Positions 9,131 to 17,264 are shown, counted from the first letter of the stretch. The stretch: DNA of 52,129 nucleotides from Nocardia paucivorans NBRC 100373 (GCF_000308675.1 NZ_BAGE01000045.1:1-52129), one strand, 5' to 3'. Notes: generated from the sequence alone by a model not told the origin. Numbers and translations: made by a program.

Positions 9131-9318
9131 CGGCGGTCCCCGGGCCGGCGCGTCGATCGGAGCAGGCCATCGAGATCGATCTCCCCGTCGAGCCACCGTC
9201 CGATCAACAGACCGCCGGCCGTGAACGCCGCAACGGTCAGTAGCGCGCCGAACCCACCCAAAGCGGTGGCCAGACCCAGTGCGGCGCTGATCAGCAGGCA
9301 TATCGAGGTGGCGTTCAC
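9127..9318 (-). CDS. Small DUF2273-like membrane protein
   Basis: 63 residues from a GTG that has GGAGAGGAG 7 bases upstream, which decides the start. Two hydrophobic helices (about 5-20 and 22-41) end in IGRWLDGEIDLDGLL. Size, helices and position between Asp23 genes match the small DUF2273 integral membrane proteins found in Asp23 operons of Firmicutes and actinobacteria. It probably helps anchor the Asp23 layer. The stop overlaps the next ATG. Confidence 0.7.
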   Translation of the reverse strand: MNATSICLLISAALGLATALGGFGALLTVAAFTAGGLLIGRWLDGEIDLDGLLRSTRRPGDRR

Positions 9319-9343
9319 AATCGGCTCCTCTCCGCGCGCCGGG

Positions 9344-9874
9344 CTACTGCACCCGACCGGCGGGGACATCGGATTCGTCGTCTCCCGGGATGTGGACATC
9401 ATTGACATTGATATTGACCTCGACCACCTCGAGCGCGGTCATCTGCTCGATCGCGACGATGACATTGCGCCGCACCACCCGGGCCACTTCGGCGATATGC
9501 ACGCCGTACTCGACCACGATCTCCAGGTCGACGGCCGCCTGTTTCTCCCCGACCTCGACCGAAACGCCCTGCCCGATGCTGGAGGAGGCGCCGGGGATCC
9601 GGTCGCGCAATGCGCCGAACGCTCGGGCTCCGCCACCGCCGAGGGCGTGCACGCCGGGAACTTCGCGCGCGGCCAATCCGGCCACCTTCTGCACCACGAC
9701 ATCGGCGATGGTGGTGGTGCCCTTCTCGGTCACCAGAGCATGTTCTCGGCCCGGCACAGCGGTCGGGGCGGCCGCCGGAGTATCCGCCGAACGCGCTGTC
9801 GGATAGGTCTTCTCACCGAACGATGTATCGCTTTCGGGCGGGCCGGAAGCGCTCTCGGCACTGAACGAAACCAT
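9344..9874 (-). CDS. Asp23/Gls24 family envelope stress protein
   Basis: 176 residues and the most typical Asp23 protein in the cluster. A disordered N-terminus of about 50 residues precedes the domain: TTTIADVVVQKVAGLAAREV (about 53-72), then SVEVGEKQAAVDLEIVVEYG, VVRRNVIVAIEQM and the end strand VVEVNINVNDVHI. AGGAGG stands 7 bases before the ATG, the best ribosome binding site in the operon, so this may be the most highly made member. It follows the previous gene after an 80-base gap, where a second promoter could lie. Confidence 0.9.
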   Translation of the reverse strand: MVSFSAESASGPPESDTSFGEKTYPTARSADTPAAAPTAVPGREHALVTEKGTTTIADVVVQKVAGLAAREVPGVHALGGGGARAFGALRDRIPGASSSIGQGVSVEVGEKQAAVDLEIVVEYGVHIAEVARVVRRNVIVAIEQMTALEVVEVNINVNDVHIPGDDESDVPAGRVQ

Positions 9875-9954
9875 TCGATTCCTCCTGGATCACGGTGAAA
9901 CACATTCGATTCGCGCGTGTCCGGCCCGCGGGGAACCGGTACGGGGCGTGGGGC

Positions 9955-10284
9955 TCACCCGATCATCTCCCCTCGGGCAACGGCCGCGGTGTCGAGTTCG
10001 GCGACCACCAACCGCAGTTCGACTCCCTCCCATGCGGTACCGGACAATACGGCGCGGATCGTGGCGGCGGCCCGCTCCAGCAGCGGGGGTAGCGGCAGCA
10101 TGGTGGCGACCACCCGAATCTCGATCACCTCGGGTGTGAGGTCCACGGCGAGTTTCCGGTCGTCCCGGAAAGACCGACCTGCGCTCTCTCGCAGAAACGG
10201 GATCGCGAGTCGTATCCCGGGAAGATCCTCGACGGCACCGAGGATTCGATCGGCGATGTCGTCATCAACGCGCCGGTCGGCCAT
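9955..10284 (-). CDS. Small Asp23-like protein
   Basis: 109 residues. It carries the start helix IADRILGAVEDLPGIRL, the strand LTPEVIEIRVVATMLPLPPL, and a final LRLVVAELDT, matching a minimal Asp23-type fold with diverged motifs. Its ATG shares two bases with the upstream TAA (TAATG). Named by pattern and context rather than clear homology, so less certain than the 9344-9874 gene. Confidence 0.65.
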   Translation of the reverse strand: MADRRVDDDIADRILGAVEDLPGIRLAIPFLRESAGRSFRDDRKLAVDLTPEVIEIRVVATMLPLPPLLERAAATIRAVLSGTAWEGVELRLVVAELDTAAVARGEMIG

Positions 10285-10655
10285 TACCGCACCTCCGGCG
10301 CGATATCCAGAACGGTCACCCACACCTCCGCCACCCGCTGCCCGGTCTGCTCCCACACCACCCGAGTCACTTCCTCCTGCACCGCGCGCCCCACCTCCAC
10401 CGCAGACCGGTCCGCCACGATGGCGATATCGACCTGCACGAGCAAACCGGTCTCGCCCCGGCGCACCCATACCCCTTCGGGCGACGCCGGGGCGATATCT
10501 CTCCGGTGCCGACGACCCGCGCACGGCACCGAGGACACAAGCCCTCGGGTACCCGGTTCCGGTCGCGCGACACCCGGGACAGCGGCGACGGCCATGGCGG
10601 CGACGACGGCGACGACCGGTGGTTCCACCACAATCGTCAAGGGCCCGGCCGTCAT
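10284..10655 (-). CDS. Asp23-like protein
   Basis: 123 residues. The N-terminal half VVAVVAAMAVAAVPGVARPE and the strand pair GVWVRRGETGLLVQVDIAIV, followed by VGRAVQEEVTRVVWEQTGQ and AEVWVTVLDI, reproduce the Asp23/Gls24 pattern. The ATG overlaps the stop of the sigma-Asp23 fusion gene (ATGA), so translation of the two is coupled. Confidence 0.7.
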   Translation of the reverse strand: MTAGPLTIVVEPPVVAVVAAMAVAAVPGVARPEPGTRGLVSSVPCAGRRHRRDIAPASPEGVWVRRGETGLLVQVDIAIVADRSAVEVGRAVQEEVTRVVWEQTGQRVAEVWVTVLDIAPEVR

Positions 10656-11422
10656 GGCCGGTCCTCGGGATCGTCCTCGGTATAGACATCCCCCAGATGG
10701 ATATCGAGCCGGTGCACGGCCGTGCCGATCCGCTCGGCCACGGTGATGCCCACCCGCTCACGCACGACCGGTAGCAGCGGGGCCGTGGTGACGCCGAACC
10801 GGACCGCGAGGGTGAGCCGGATATCGAGCGAGAATCCTCCTCCGGGTCCGGCATCGGCCGCGGCGATCCGACACCGGCGGGCCCGCACTCCCGGCACGGA
10901 GTCGGCGGCATCACACACCACCGCGGCCACCACCTGTTCCCCGATCCGAACCCGGCCGGGCCGTGCGGTCGGGAGCGGGAGGATACGACCGCGGCGCATC
11001 TCGGCCCGAACGGCGGACATGACTCGTTCGACCGGATCGAGGTATGGATCACCCTCCCGGGGGGCGCGCTCGGAGCGGATGTCCTCGGCGGGCGATTCGG
11101 TGGGCGCCGGGTCCGCGCCCGTTCGCGGACGGCGGGAACGGAGCAGATCCGGACACCGATCGATCGTCGTTCGATACAGCCACTCTGCGAATGCCGCGTC
11201 GTCGTCGAGTCGGGGCAGATGGCGCCATGTGAGGAGGAAGATGTCCCGAACGGTCTCCTCGGCCTCGGCCCGGTCGGGCAATATCGTCGCCACCGTTTCC
11301 GATACGGAGGTCAGGTATCGCGACACCAACTGCTCGTAGGCCCGTACATCACCATCTCGGGCCCGGCCGACCAGGGTCGCGTCGTCCGGCACCGCATGCG
11401 GTAGGGATGTGATCGTGGTCAT
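10652..11422 (-). CDS. Fusion of ECF sigma region-2-like domain and Asp23-like domain
   Basis: 256 residues from ATG at 11422, preceded by GGAGGAGGTG. Residues about 14-98 read as sigma-70 region 2: LVGRARDGDVRAYEQLVSRY, then AEAEETVRDIFLLTWRHLP and FAEWLYRTTIDRCPDLLRSR. After an acidic/proline linker, residues about 160-250 hold an Asp23-type domain: VRIGEQVVAAVVCDAADSV, FSLDIRLTLAVRFGV, and VHRLDIHLGDVY at the end. No sigma region 4 is seen, so it probably cannot recognise a -35 element in the usual way. First gene of the operon. It may link transcription to the Asp23 layer, or the sigma-like part may be a protein-binding relic. Confidence 0.8.
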   Translation of the reverse strand: MTTITSLPHAVPDDATLVGRARDGDVRAYEQLVSRYLTSVSETVATILPDRAEAEETVRDIFLLTWRHLPRLDDDAAFAEWLYRTTIDRCPDLLRSRRPRTGADPAPTESPAEDIRSERAPREGDPYLDPVERVMSAVRAEMRRGRILPLPTARPGRVRIGEQVVAAVVCDAADSVPGVRARRCRIAAADAGPGGGFSLDIRLTLAVRFGVTTAPLLPVVRERVGITVAERIGTAVHRLDIHLGDVYTEDDPEDRP

Positions 11423-11660
11423 ACCCACCTCCTCCACCGCTCGGTCCGTCCGTTGCCGATGAGGCAACCGCACGTCCGATTATTCCGCGATCACCGCCGC
11501 TGGGAGCACGACCATTTCGGTCACGAGCCGACCCGCGGGGAACAATTCGCGCACGACCGTTGTTAATGGCGCGAGTAGGTGACGGGATACACCGGACGAC
11601 CGTACCGATCGTTTCTCCCCCGAGAGTCGACACGCGCAATGATCGCTGATTGTTTGCCCC

Positions 11661-11689
11661 ACCCTCGAGTGGTATCTCTACCCTCGAGT
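11661..11689. promoter_or_regulatory. Pair of direct repeats ACCCTCGAGT, possible operator
   Basis: ACCCTCGAGT occurs at 11661-11670 and 11680-11689, and the interval contains GGTATCTCTACC, itself an imperfect palindrome. It lies in the 499-base gap between the divergent Asp23 operon and a small membrane protein gene. The 19-base period would place two proteins on nearly the same DNA face. Confidence 0.4.
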
Positions 11690-11921
11690 TCACGCCATAC
11701 AACCGAACAGATCGACCCGAGTTCCACCGTCTCCCATCCCGGAAAACAACTTTTACCGAGCACTTCCCGGCTCTACAGTGAAGATGAATACTCACCCCAA
11801 GAGTTCGGGAAATGTGAGGCGCAATAGATGTCTCATAATTTGCTGTGTCCGCTTTCGGTGGCGAACGAGTCATTACGGTCGAGCGCCCCAGAGGCATGAG
11901 CACAACACGAAAGGTTCCGCC

Positions 11922-12230
11922 ATGGCTCGCCACGCCGCCACCGGCACGGAAAACCCCCGCGCCATCTCTGTCCTGCCCGAAAAACATGAGCATAACGGTT
12001 TGATAACCCGAACCGCGGGGTACTCGGAGACCATGACAGCAATGCGCAACCGGCCCGCCCGGATCGCCGGTATGGAATGGGGCACCGCGCTGCTGGCCTT
12101 GGCCACGTGCCTCACCTTCACCGCCGGGATCGCCGCCATCACTCAATCCGCCACGGATGCCCTGGTGGCCACCGTCAGCATCGCAGTGGGCCTCGCGGTC
12201 GCCCTGCGGACGCTACGCTCGGCCCGCTGA
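11922..12230 (+). CDS. Small two-helix membrane protein
   Basis: 102 residues from ATG at 11922, which has AAAGG about 8 bases upstream; ATGs at 12033 and 12042 would give a 60-residue version. The N-terminal half is hydrophilic. The C-terminal half has two membrane helices (about 50-70 and 75-95) with the sequence GMEWGTALLALATCLTF and ending RTLRSAR. No family recognised. It ends 7 bases before the convergent reductase gene. Confidence 0.6.
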   Translation: MARHAATGTENPRAISVLPEKHEHNGLITRTAGYSETMTAMRNRPARIAGMEWGTALLALATCLTFTAGIAAITQSATDALVATVSIAVGLAVALRTLRSAR

Positions 12231-12237
12231 CTCCCGG

Positions 12238-12864
12238 TCAGGACAGCGCCGGCACCGCGGTTCGCGGATCGATACCGCTGAATACCAGGCCGATGACGAA
12301 ACCCGCGGCCTCCTCCAGCTGGCGGGCCCGCGCCAACGAACCCAGAACCGCTGGTTGCGCTCCCGCATCTTGCACCAGTTCCTCCACCATTCGCAATGAC
12401 GCGGTATCGTCGCCGCAGAGCACGACCGTCGTCGGCTCGATATCCGTCCCCTGCCAGTGACTCGCGGGGACCATGTGGAAGGCCTTCACCACCCGCGCCC
12501 CGGGCGCCAACGCACCGATGCGCTGGGCCCCGGAAGTGCCGGGCTCGGTCAACAGAACCCCGACCCCGTGCTCGACGGCATTGGTCGGATCGATCACTGT
12601 GATATCCGCGAAGGCCCCCTCGTCCGCACCGGCCCGACGCAGCGTCTCCTCGACACCGCCCCACGGCACGGCCAACAGCACCACGTCCGCGCCACGGACC
12701 GCGTCCCGCGGCGAGGCCGCCGTGGCGGAACCCACGAGCCGGGACGCCAAGGCGGCGGACCGATCCGGCGACCGCCCGGCCACCACGATCTCGTGTCCGG
12801 CAGCCGCCCAGCGCATACCGAGCGCCTCGGCCATCATCCCCGTACCCAGAACCGCAATTCGCAT
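12238..12864 (-). CDS. NAD(P)-binding reductase, F420/NADP oxidoreductase type
   Basis: 208 residues. The N-terminal Rossmann motif is MRIAVLGTGMMAEALGMRWA, followed by VVAGRSPDR, consistent with NADP binding, and VLLAVPWGGVEE. Later AFHMVPASHW and LCGDD match the F420-dependent NADP reductase/coenzyme F420-2 family, which the domain resembles more than 6-phosphogluconate enzymes. Substrate unknown. The ATG has GAGGAG 7 bases upstream. It is divergent from an HxlR regulator across a 20-bp palindrome, so it is the likely target of that regulator. Confidence 0.8.
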   Translation of the reverse strand: MRIAVLGTGMMAEALGMRWAAAGHEIVVAGRSPDRSAALASRLVGSATAASPRDAVRGADVVLLAVPWGGVEETLRRAGADEGAFADITVIDPTNAVEHGVGVLLTEPGTSGAQRIGALAPGARVVKAFHMVPASHWQGTDIEPTTVVLCGDDTASLRMVEELVQDAGAQPAVLGSLARARQLEEAAGFVIGLVFSGIDPRTAVPALS

Positions 12865-12917
12865 GACACAACTCCTCGTTCACGATGATCGATCGACGGC
12901 TACGGTAGGAAACCCCC

Positions 12918-12937
12918 TCCGCACCGATCGGTGCGGA
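12918..12937. promoter_or_regulatory. Perfect 20-bp palindrome, probable HxlR operator
   Basis: TCCGCACCGATCGGTGCGGA reads the same on both strands and sits in the 96-base gap between the divergent reductase and HxlR genes. HxlR-type regulators usually bind such a site beside their own gene. Confidence 0.65.
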
Positions 12938-12960
12938 ACGACCGACGAATATGGGCAGTG

Positions 12961-13356
12961 ATGAACGAGTGGGACCACCATGAGGAACCGGTCGCCGACT
13001 GCCGTCCGCGGGCCGCCTTCGATCTGTTCGCCCATACCTGGGATCCGGTGGTGCTGACCACCCTTCGACGGGGGCCGCGACGACGCACCGAATTACGCGC
13101 CGAGATCGGCGGCATCAGCGACAAGGCCCTCACCGAAGCAGTGCGTCGGCTGTTGGGTTACGGGCTCATCGCCCGCCGGTCCCATGCCGAGTCCCCGCCC
13201 CGGGTGGAGTACCTGACGACCCGGCTCGGTACCACTCTGGTGGACGGGCCGCTGACCGCTCTGGCGTCCTGGGTACGCGAGCACGGAGATGAGCTCGGCG
13301 TACCGGATTCCACCGTGACCACTTCGCTGCGCCGGATCGACAACCCTCCGAACTGA
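12961..13356 (+). CDS. HxlR family transcriptional regulator
   Basis: 131 residues. It has the winged-helix pattern of HxlR/MarR-like regulators: WDPVVLTTLRRGPRRRTELR, GISDKALTEAVRRLLGYGL and the wing RVEYLTTRLG. Family members often sense electrophiles or redox state, but the cysteine usual near the N-terminus is here at about residue 14 (VADCRP). The ATG at 12961 puts the HTH at the normal place. It is divergent from the reductase gene. Confidence 0.85.
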   Translation: MNEWDHHEEPVADCRPRAAFDLFAHTWDPVVLTTLRRGPRRRTELRAEIGGISDKALTEAVRRLLGYGLIARRSHAESPPRVEYLTTRLGTTLVDGPLTALASWVREHGDELGVPDSTVTTSLRRIDNPPN

Positions 13357-13457
13357 AATGGACCAACCGGTTCGCATTTTTCAATAGCCAAGCGGAACAA
13401 GAGCATTCGCGGGAAATCCCTCCCCATTCCTGATAACAGAGCGGACCGGGCAGGCCG

Positions 13458-13463
13458 TACTGT
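13458..13463 (+). promoter_or_regulatory. -10 box for a leaderless transcript
   Basis: TACTGT ends 6 bases before the ATG at 13470; there is no Shine-Dalgarno sequence in the gap. Confidence 0.5.
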
Positions 13464-13469
13464 GACGAT

Positions 13470-14177
13470 ATGTCCAGCGAGCGTTCTCTGCGGCCCCAGT
13501 CCCGCCGCGCTTCGATTCGGCCCACCGAACAGCTCGACGGACTCCCCCGATCCGGAGCCGACCCGAGACCCCCCGAACCGAACCTCCCGCCGACACCGGG
13601 GAGATCCGGCCCCCCGATGCCGTCCGAATGGCAGCCGGGCAGCGCCGCATTCGCCGGTCTCTGCGTCGGTCTGGTGCTGCTGGTGGCGGTCTTCTACTTC
13701 AGTGTGGGGCAACCCGCCCTGAACACTCCCGCCGCCGCGACCACCACCACCGCCATACCCGAGAAGCCCTCCCCGAGCCCCACCCCCACCCCGACCCCGA
13801 CCGTTCCGCCCGCCCGCGTCTCCCCCCAACCAAGGGACCTCGGTGTCGGCGTGGCATTCGGCAAGGTCGTCGAAACCGATGGTTCCACCCTCGTCGTGAC
13901 GAGCCCGTTCGGCGGGAAGAACACCACCGTCCACACCCACTCCGGAACCAAGGTGTACGTACTGATCGCCACCCAGGTGCAGGGCATTCGTGTCGGCGCA
14001 GCGATCATGGTCTACGGCCGCAAGAACCCCGATGGCTCGGTCATCGCCGATGTGATCACCGGGACCTCCTTCGGGCTGCTGGTCCCCCACCGCCCGAGCG
14101 GCGAACCGCCGTCGAACACGCGAAGTACCTTCTCGAAGAACTCCTGCCCGACCCGGGGAGGAATACACTCCCCCTGA
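13470..14177 (+). CDS. Membrane-anchored protein with DUF5666-like domain
   Basis: 235 residues. A proline-rich cytoplasmic N-terminus (about 1-55) precedes one membrane helix (about 58-78), a PSPTPTPTPTVPP linker that probably crosses the cell wall, and a domain of about 70 residues: FGKVVETDGSTLVV, THSGTKVYV, and AAIMVYGRKNPDGSVIAD. That pattern resembles the DUF5666/OB-like repeat that occurs in exported proteins. Function unknown. It ends 12 bases before the convergent secreted propeller gene. Confidence 0.7.
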   Translation: MSSERSLRPQSRRASIRPTEQLDGLPRSGADPRPPEPNLPPTPGRSGPPMPSEWQPGSAAFAGLCVGLVLLVAVFYFSVGQPALNTPAAATTTTAIPEKPSPSPTPTPTPTVPPARVSPQPRDLGVGVAFGKVVETDGSTLVVTSPFGGKNTTVHTHSGTKVYVLIATQVQGIRVGAAIMVYGRKNPDGSVIADVITGTSFGLLVPHRPSGEPPSNTRSTFSKNSCPTRGGIHSP

Positions 14178-14189
14178 GCGCACCTCGTA

Positions 14190-15164
14190 CTAGCGTCGTC
14201 GCGGATCGGCCGGTGTGAGGTCCACGTCGGCCGGCGCACGCAACCGCCGCAGGACGCCGTCCATACCGGTGACGAACAAAGCCCAGGAGCCGCCGTCGCG
14301 GGCGATACGGACCGAGGTGGCGCCATCGGGCGGGATACGAATCGGATCGGGACGCCTGATCAGACCGGAGATGATCGCGCAACTCTCGCCGGTCTCCGGA
14401 TCGATGCGGTAGACGGCACCGACCGCGTGGTCGGCGAGGAAGAGATCCCCGGTGCGAGTGGCCTCCATATCGTCGGGGACCGCGATCAGATCGGGAATTC
14501 CGGCCACCGGCACAGGATGCCCCGGGTCGTCGAGCGGGATACGGAAAACCCGCAGCGTCATATTGTCGGCGTAGATCGATACACCGTCCGGTGCCAATGC
14601 GAGCCCGTTGGGCAACGGCAGCGGTGACCAGACCGGGGTGAACTCGCCCGTGGCCGGCCGATAACGGGCGATACCGGCCGTTCCTCCCTTCAGACCCATA
14701 ACGCTGAACACCAGGTCCCCGTCCGGCAGGACCAGCAGGCCGTTCGGCGAATCGAGGCCGGTGCGCAGAACCGTCACCGAGGCGGTGTCCAAGTCGTACC
14801 GCTGTAGGGTGCCGGGGCCGGCGGCGTCCAGACCGTCACCGGTCAGGAAGTACACGAAGCGATCCACCACCCGGACACCGGCCGGATGATCGAGCCCGGT
14901 GAGCAGGGTCCGGAAAGTTCCGTCGGCGGCGATATGGGCGAGGAATCCGTCCTGGATACCGGTGACATAGAAACCACCCGAACCGTCGGAATCCAGGTTC
15001 TCCAGTTCCCCGACGCCCTCCACAATCGTGGTCGCTTCCCACCCTTGTGCGCACATCGGCGGGAACTGTTGCGCTCGCGCGGATGCCGCGGAGCCGAGCC
15101 CCACCGCGAGCGCGAACGCGATCAGCGATGCGCGTCCACGTTGTCTCCGGGTCACCGAGGTCAT
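14190..15164 (-). CDS. Secreted SMP-30/gluconolactonase-like beta-propeller
   Basis: 324 residues. A signal peptide (RRQRGRASLIAFALAVGL, ending ASARA) is followed by repeated propeller strands: GGFYVTGIQDGFLAHI, LDHPAGVRVVDRFVYF, LDSPNGLLVLPDGDLVF, LPNGLALAPDGVSIYA. These fit the SMP-30/strictosidine synthase-like six-blade fold. The catalytic metal ligands of SMP-30 lactonases cannot be assigned with confidence, so an enzyme role is unproven. The start has no clear ribosome binding site; an in-frame TTG lies three codons upstream. It is divergent from recQ. Confidence 0.75.
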   Translation of the reverse strand: MTSVTRRQRGRASLIAFALAVGLGSAASARAQQFPPMCAQGWEATTIVEGVGELENLDSDGSGGFYVTGIQDGFLAHIAADGTFRTLLTGLDHPAGVRVVDRFVYFLTGDGLDAAGPGTLQRYDLDTASVTVLRTGLDSPNGLLVLPDGDLVFSVMGLKGGTAGIARYRPATGEFTPVWSPLPLPNGLALAPDGVSIYADNMTLRVFRIPLDDPGHPVPVAGIPDLIAVPDDMEATRTGDLFLADHAVGAVYRIDPETGESCAIISGLIRRPDPIRIPPDGATSVRIARDGGSWALFVTGMDGVLRRLRAPADVDLTPADPRRR

Positions 15165-15219
15165 GTCGGACAAGCCATCAGCAGCGATATCGGGAGGCGG
15201 ATCGGCGTGAACTCCATTG

Positions 15220-15235
15220 TGTCCACATGTGGACA
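15220..15235. promoter_or_regulatory. Perfect 16-bp palindrome between propeller gene and recQ
   Basis: TGTCCACATGTGGACA is self-complementary and lies 56 bases before the propeller start and about 88 before the recQ start. It looks like a dimeric repressor site; the binding protein is not known. Confidence 0.55.
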
Positions 15236-15294
15236 GTATCCGCTCGAGCGGCCGTCGCTCGGCTTTCGCGTCTTCGCGTGTCGGGCGACGCTCG

Positions 15295-15300
15295 TAGGAT
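15295..15300 (+). promoter_or_regulatory. -10 box for recQ
   Basis: TAGGAT lies 7 bases upstream of the GTG at 15308 and overlaps the alternative ATG at 15299. It supports a leaderless start at the GTG. Confidence 0.4.
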
Positions 15301-15307
15301 GGCCGCC

Positions 15308-17191
15308 GTGGATACCGCCGACACCGTGTACCTCGAACCGCCCGCCACCGACCCCGGGAGCGATACGGCCCATGAGGTGTTACGTCGGGTGTTCGGCTAC
15401 GAGAGCTTCCGCGGGCAACAGCACGAGATCGTGCGACATGTGGTCGACGGCGGCGACGCACTGGTGCTCATGCCGACCGGTGGCGGTAAATCGCTGTGCT
15501 ATCAGGTCCCCGCGCTGGTTCGGCCTGGGGTCGGGGTGGTGATCTCGCCCCTGATCGCGCTGATGCAGGACCAGGTGGACGCCCTCAGCGCGCTGGGGGT
15601 GCGGGCGGGATTCCTGAACTCGACCCAGTTCCCGGACGAGCGCCGCACGGTGGAGGCGCAGTTCCTCGCGGGGGAACTGGACCTGCTGTATCTGGCCCCG
15701 GAACGACTGCGGCTGGAATCGACGGCGAACCTGTTCGACCGCGGCAAGATCGCGCTGTTCGCAATCGACGAGGCGCACTGCGTCTCCCAGTGGGGCCACG
15801 ATTTCCGGCCCGACTACCTCGCGCTATCGATCCTGCACGAACGCTGGCCGGACGTCCCCCGCATCGCACTGACCGCGACCGCCACCGAGAAAACTCGCGA
15901 CGAGATCGTCTCCCGACTCGATCTGGGCGCGGCCCGCCGATTCGTCGCCAGTTTCGACCGCCCCAATATCCAGTACCGGATCGAGCCGAAGAACCGCCCC
16001 GAGCGGCAGTTGCTCGATTTCATTCGCACCGAACACGCGGGCGACGCGGGCATCGTCTACTGCCTGTCCCGCAATTCGGTCGAGAAAACCGCCGCGTTCC
16101 TCACCGAGAACGGTATCGAGGCGGTGCCCTACCACGCCGGGTTGGACAACCGCACCCGCGCCGCGAACCAGGCCCGATTCCTGCGTGAGGACGGCCTCGT
16201 GGTGGTCGCCACCATCGCCTTCGGAATGGGTATCGACAAACCCGATGTGCGATTCGTCGCCCACCTGGACCTGCCAAAATCGGTCGAGGGCTACTACCAG
16301 GAGACCGGGCGCGCCGGACGCGACGGCCTGGCGTCCACGGCCTGGATGGTCTACGGACTGCAGGATGTGGTGCAGCAGCGCAAACTCATCGACGCCTCCG
16401 AAGGCGACGCCGCCCACCGCAGGCAACTACAACTGCATCTGGACGCCATGCTCGCCCTGTGTGAGACGGTGACCTGCCGTCGTACCCAGTTGCTCGCCTA
16501 CTTCGGCCAGCGCACCGAGCCGTGCGGTAACTGCGACACCTGCCTGCAACCGCCGCAGTCCTGGGACGGCACCATCGCCGCGCAGAAGCTGCTGTCCACG
16601 GTGCTACGGCTGAAACGTGAACGCGGCCAGAGCTTCGGAGCGGGACATGTGATCGACATCCTGCTGGGCAAGAAGAATCAGAAGGTGCAGCAGTACGACC
16701 ATCACGAGCTCAGCGTGTTCGGGGTGGGCACCGAACTGCGCGATACCGAGTGGCGGGGTGTGGTGCGGCAGCTGTTGGCCCAGGGGCTGCTGGCCGTGCA
16801 CGGAGATTACGGTGTGCTCACCCTCACCGAGTCCAGTAACGAGGTGCTGTTCGACGGCCGCACCGTGCTCCTACGCCGCGAACCGGAACGTCCGGCCCCC
16901 GTGCGTGCCGTCCGTTCCGCGAAGGCCGCCAAGAGTGTCGCGGTCGAGCTCACGGACGCCGACGGCCGGCTGTTCGAGAAACTGCGCGAATGGCGGGCCG
17001 CCACCGCCAAGGAACAGGGGGTGCCCGCCTACGTGGTCTTCCACGACGCCACCTTGCGCGAGATCGCGGCCCGCAAACCGGCGGACCTGACCGCATTGAG
17101 CGGTGTCACCGGCGTGGGCGAGAACAAACTCGCCCGATACGGCGAACAGGTGCTCGAGGTCCTTTCCGAGACGAACGGTTCCGCCCCATAA
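15308..17191 (+). CDS. recQ: ATP-dependent DNA helicase RecQ
   Basis: 627 residues from GTG 15308, or 630 from ATG 15299. Complete RecQ: motif 0 FGYESFRGQQHEIV, Walker A MPTGGGKS at 55-62, DEAH at 154-157, helicase-C with FGMGIDKPDVRFVAH and QETGRAGRDG, zinc-binding CETVTC...CGNCDTC, a winged-helix RQC domain, and a C-terminal HRDC domain (RLFEKLREWR... GVTGVGENKLARYG). It unwinds DNA 3' to 5' during recombinational repair. Many mycobacteria lack a full-length RecQ, so its presence is a useful marker of the lineage. A short GC hairpin follows the stop. Confidence 0.96.
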   Translation: MDTADTVYLEPPATDPGSDTAHEVLRRVFGYESFRGQQHEIVRHVVDGGDALVLMPTGGGKSLCYQVPALVRPGVGVVISPLIALMQDQVDALSALGVRAGFLNSTQFPDERRTVEAQFLAGELDLLYLAPERLRLESTANLFDRGKIALFAIDEAHCVSQWGHDFRPDYLALSILHERWPDVPRIALTATATEKTRDEIVSRLDLGAARRFVASFDRPNIQYRIEPKNRPERQLLDFIRTEHAGDAGIVYCLSRNSVEKTAAFLTENGIEAVPYHAGLDNRTRAANQARFLREDGLVVVATIAFGMGIDKPDVRFVAHLDLPKSVEGYYQETGRAGRDGLASTAWMVYGLQDVVQQRKLIDASEGDAAHRRQLQLHLDAMLALCETVTCRRTQLLAYFGQRTEPCGNCDTCLQPPQSWDGTIAAQKLLSTVLRLKRERGQSFGAGHVIDILLGKKNQKVQQYDHHELSVFGVGTELRDTEWRGVVRQLLAQGLLAVHGDYGVLTLTESSNEVLFDGRTVLLRREPERPAPVRAVRSAKAAKSVAVELTDADGRLFEKLREWRAATAKEQGVPAYVVFHDATLREIAARKPADLTALSGVTGVGENKLARYGEQVLEVLSETNGSAP

Positions 17192-17206
17192 CCCCACCAG
17201 AAGCAC

Positions 17207-17222
17207 CGAGCCGCTCGGCTCG
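17207..17222 (+). terminator. Short hairpin after recQ
   Basis: CGAGCCG and CGGCTCG pair across a 2-base loop, 15 bases after the recQ stop. There is no U-run, so termination is only possible. Confidence 0.3.
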
Positions 17223-17264
17223 TATCCCCACGCGGAGGGAAACTCCCGACTAGCGTTATGTGCC

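Noticed and set aside
7595..9898. A 767-codon open frame on the plus strand across the Asp23 operon
   Set aside because: It is antisense to six genes with overlapping starts and stops, is rich in arginine, proline and serine, and has no domain. Long antisense frames are expected at this GC content.
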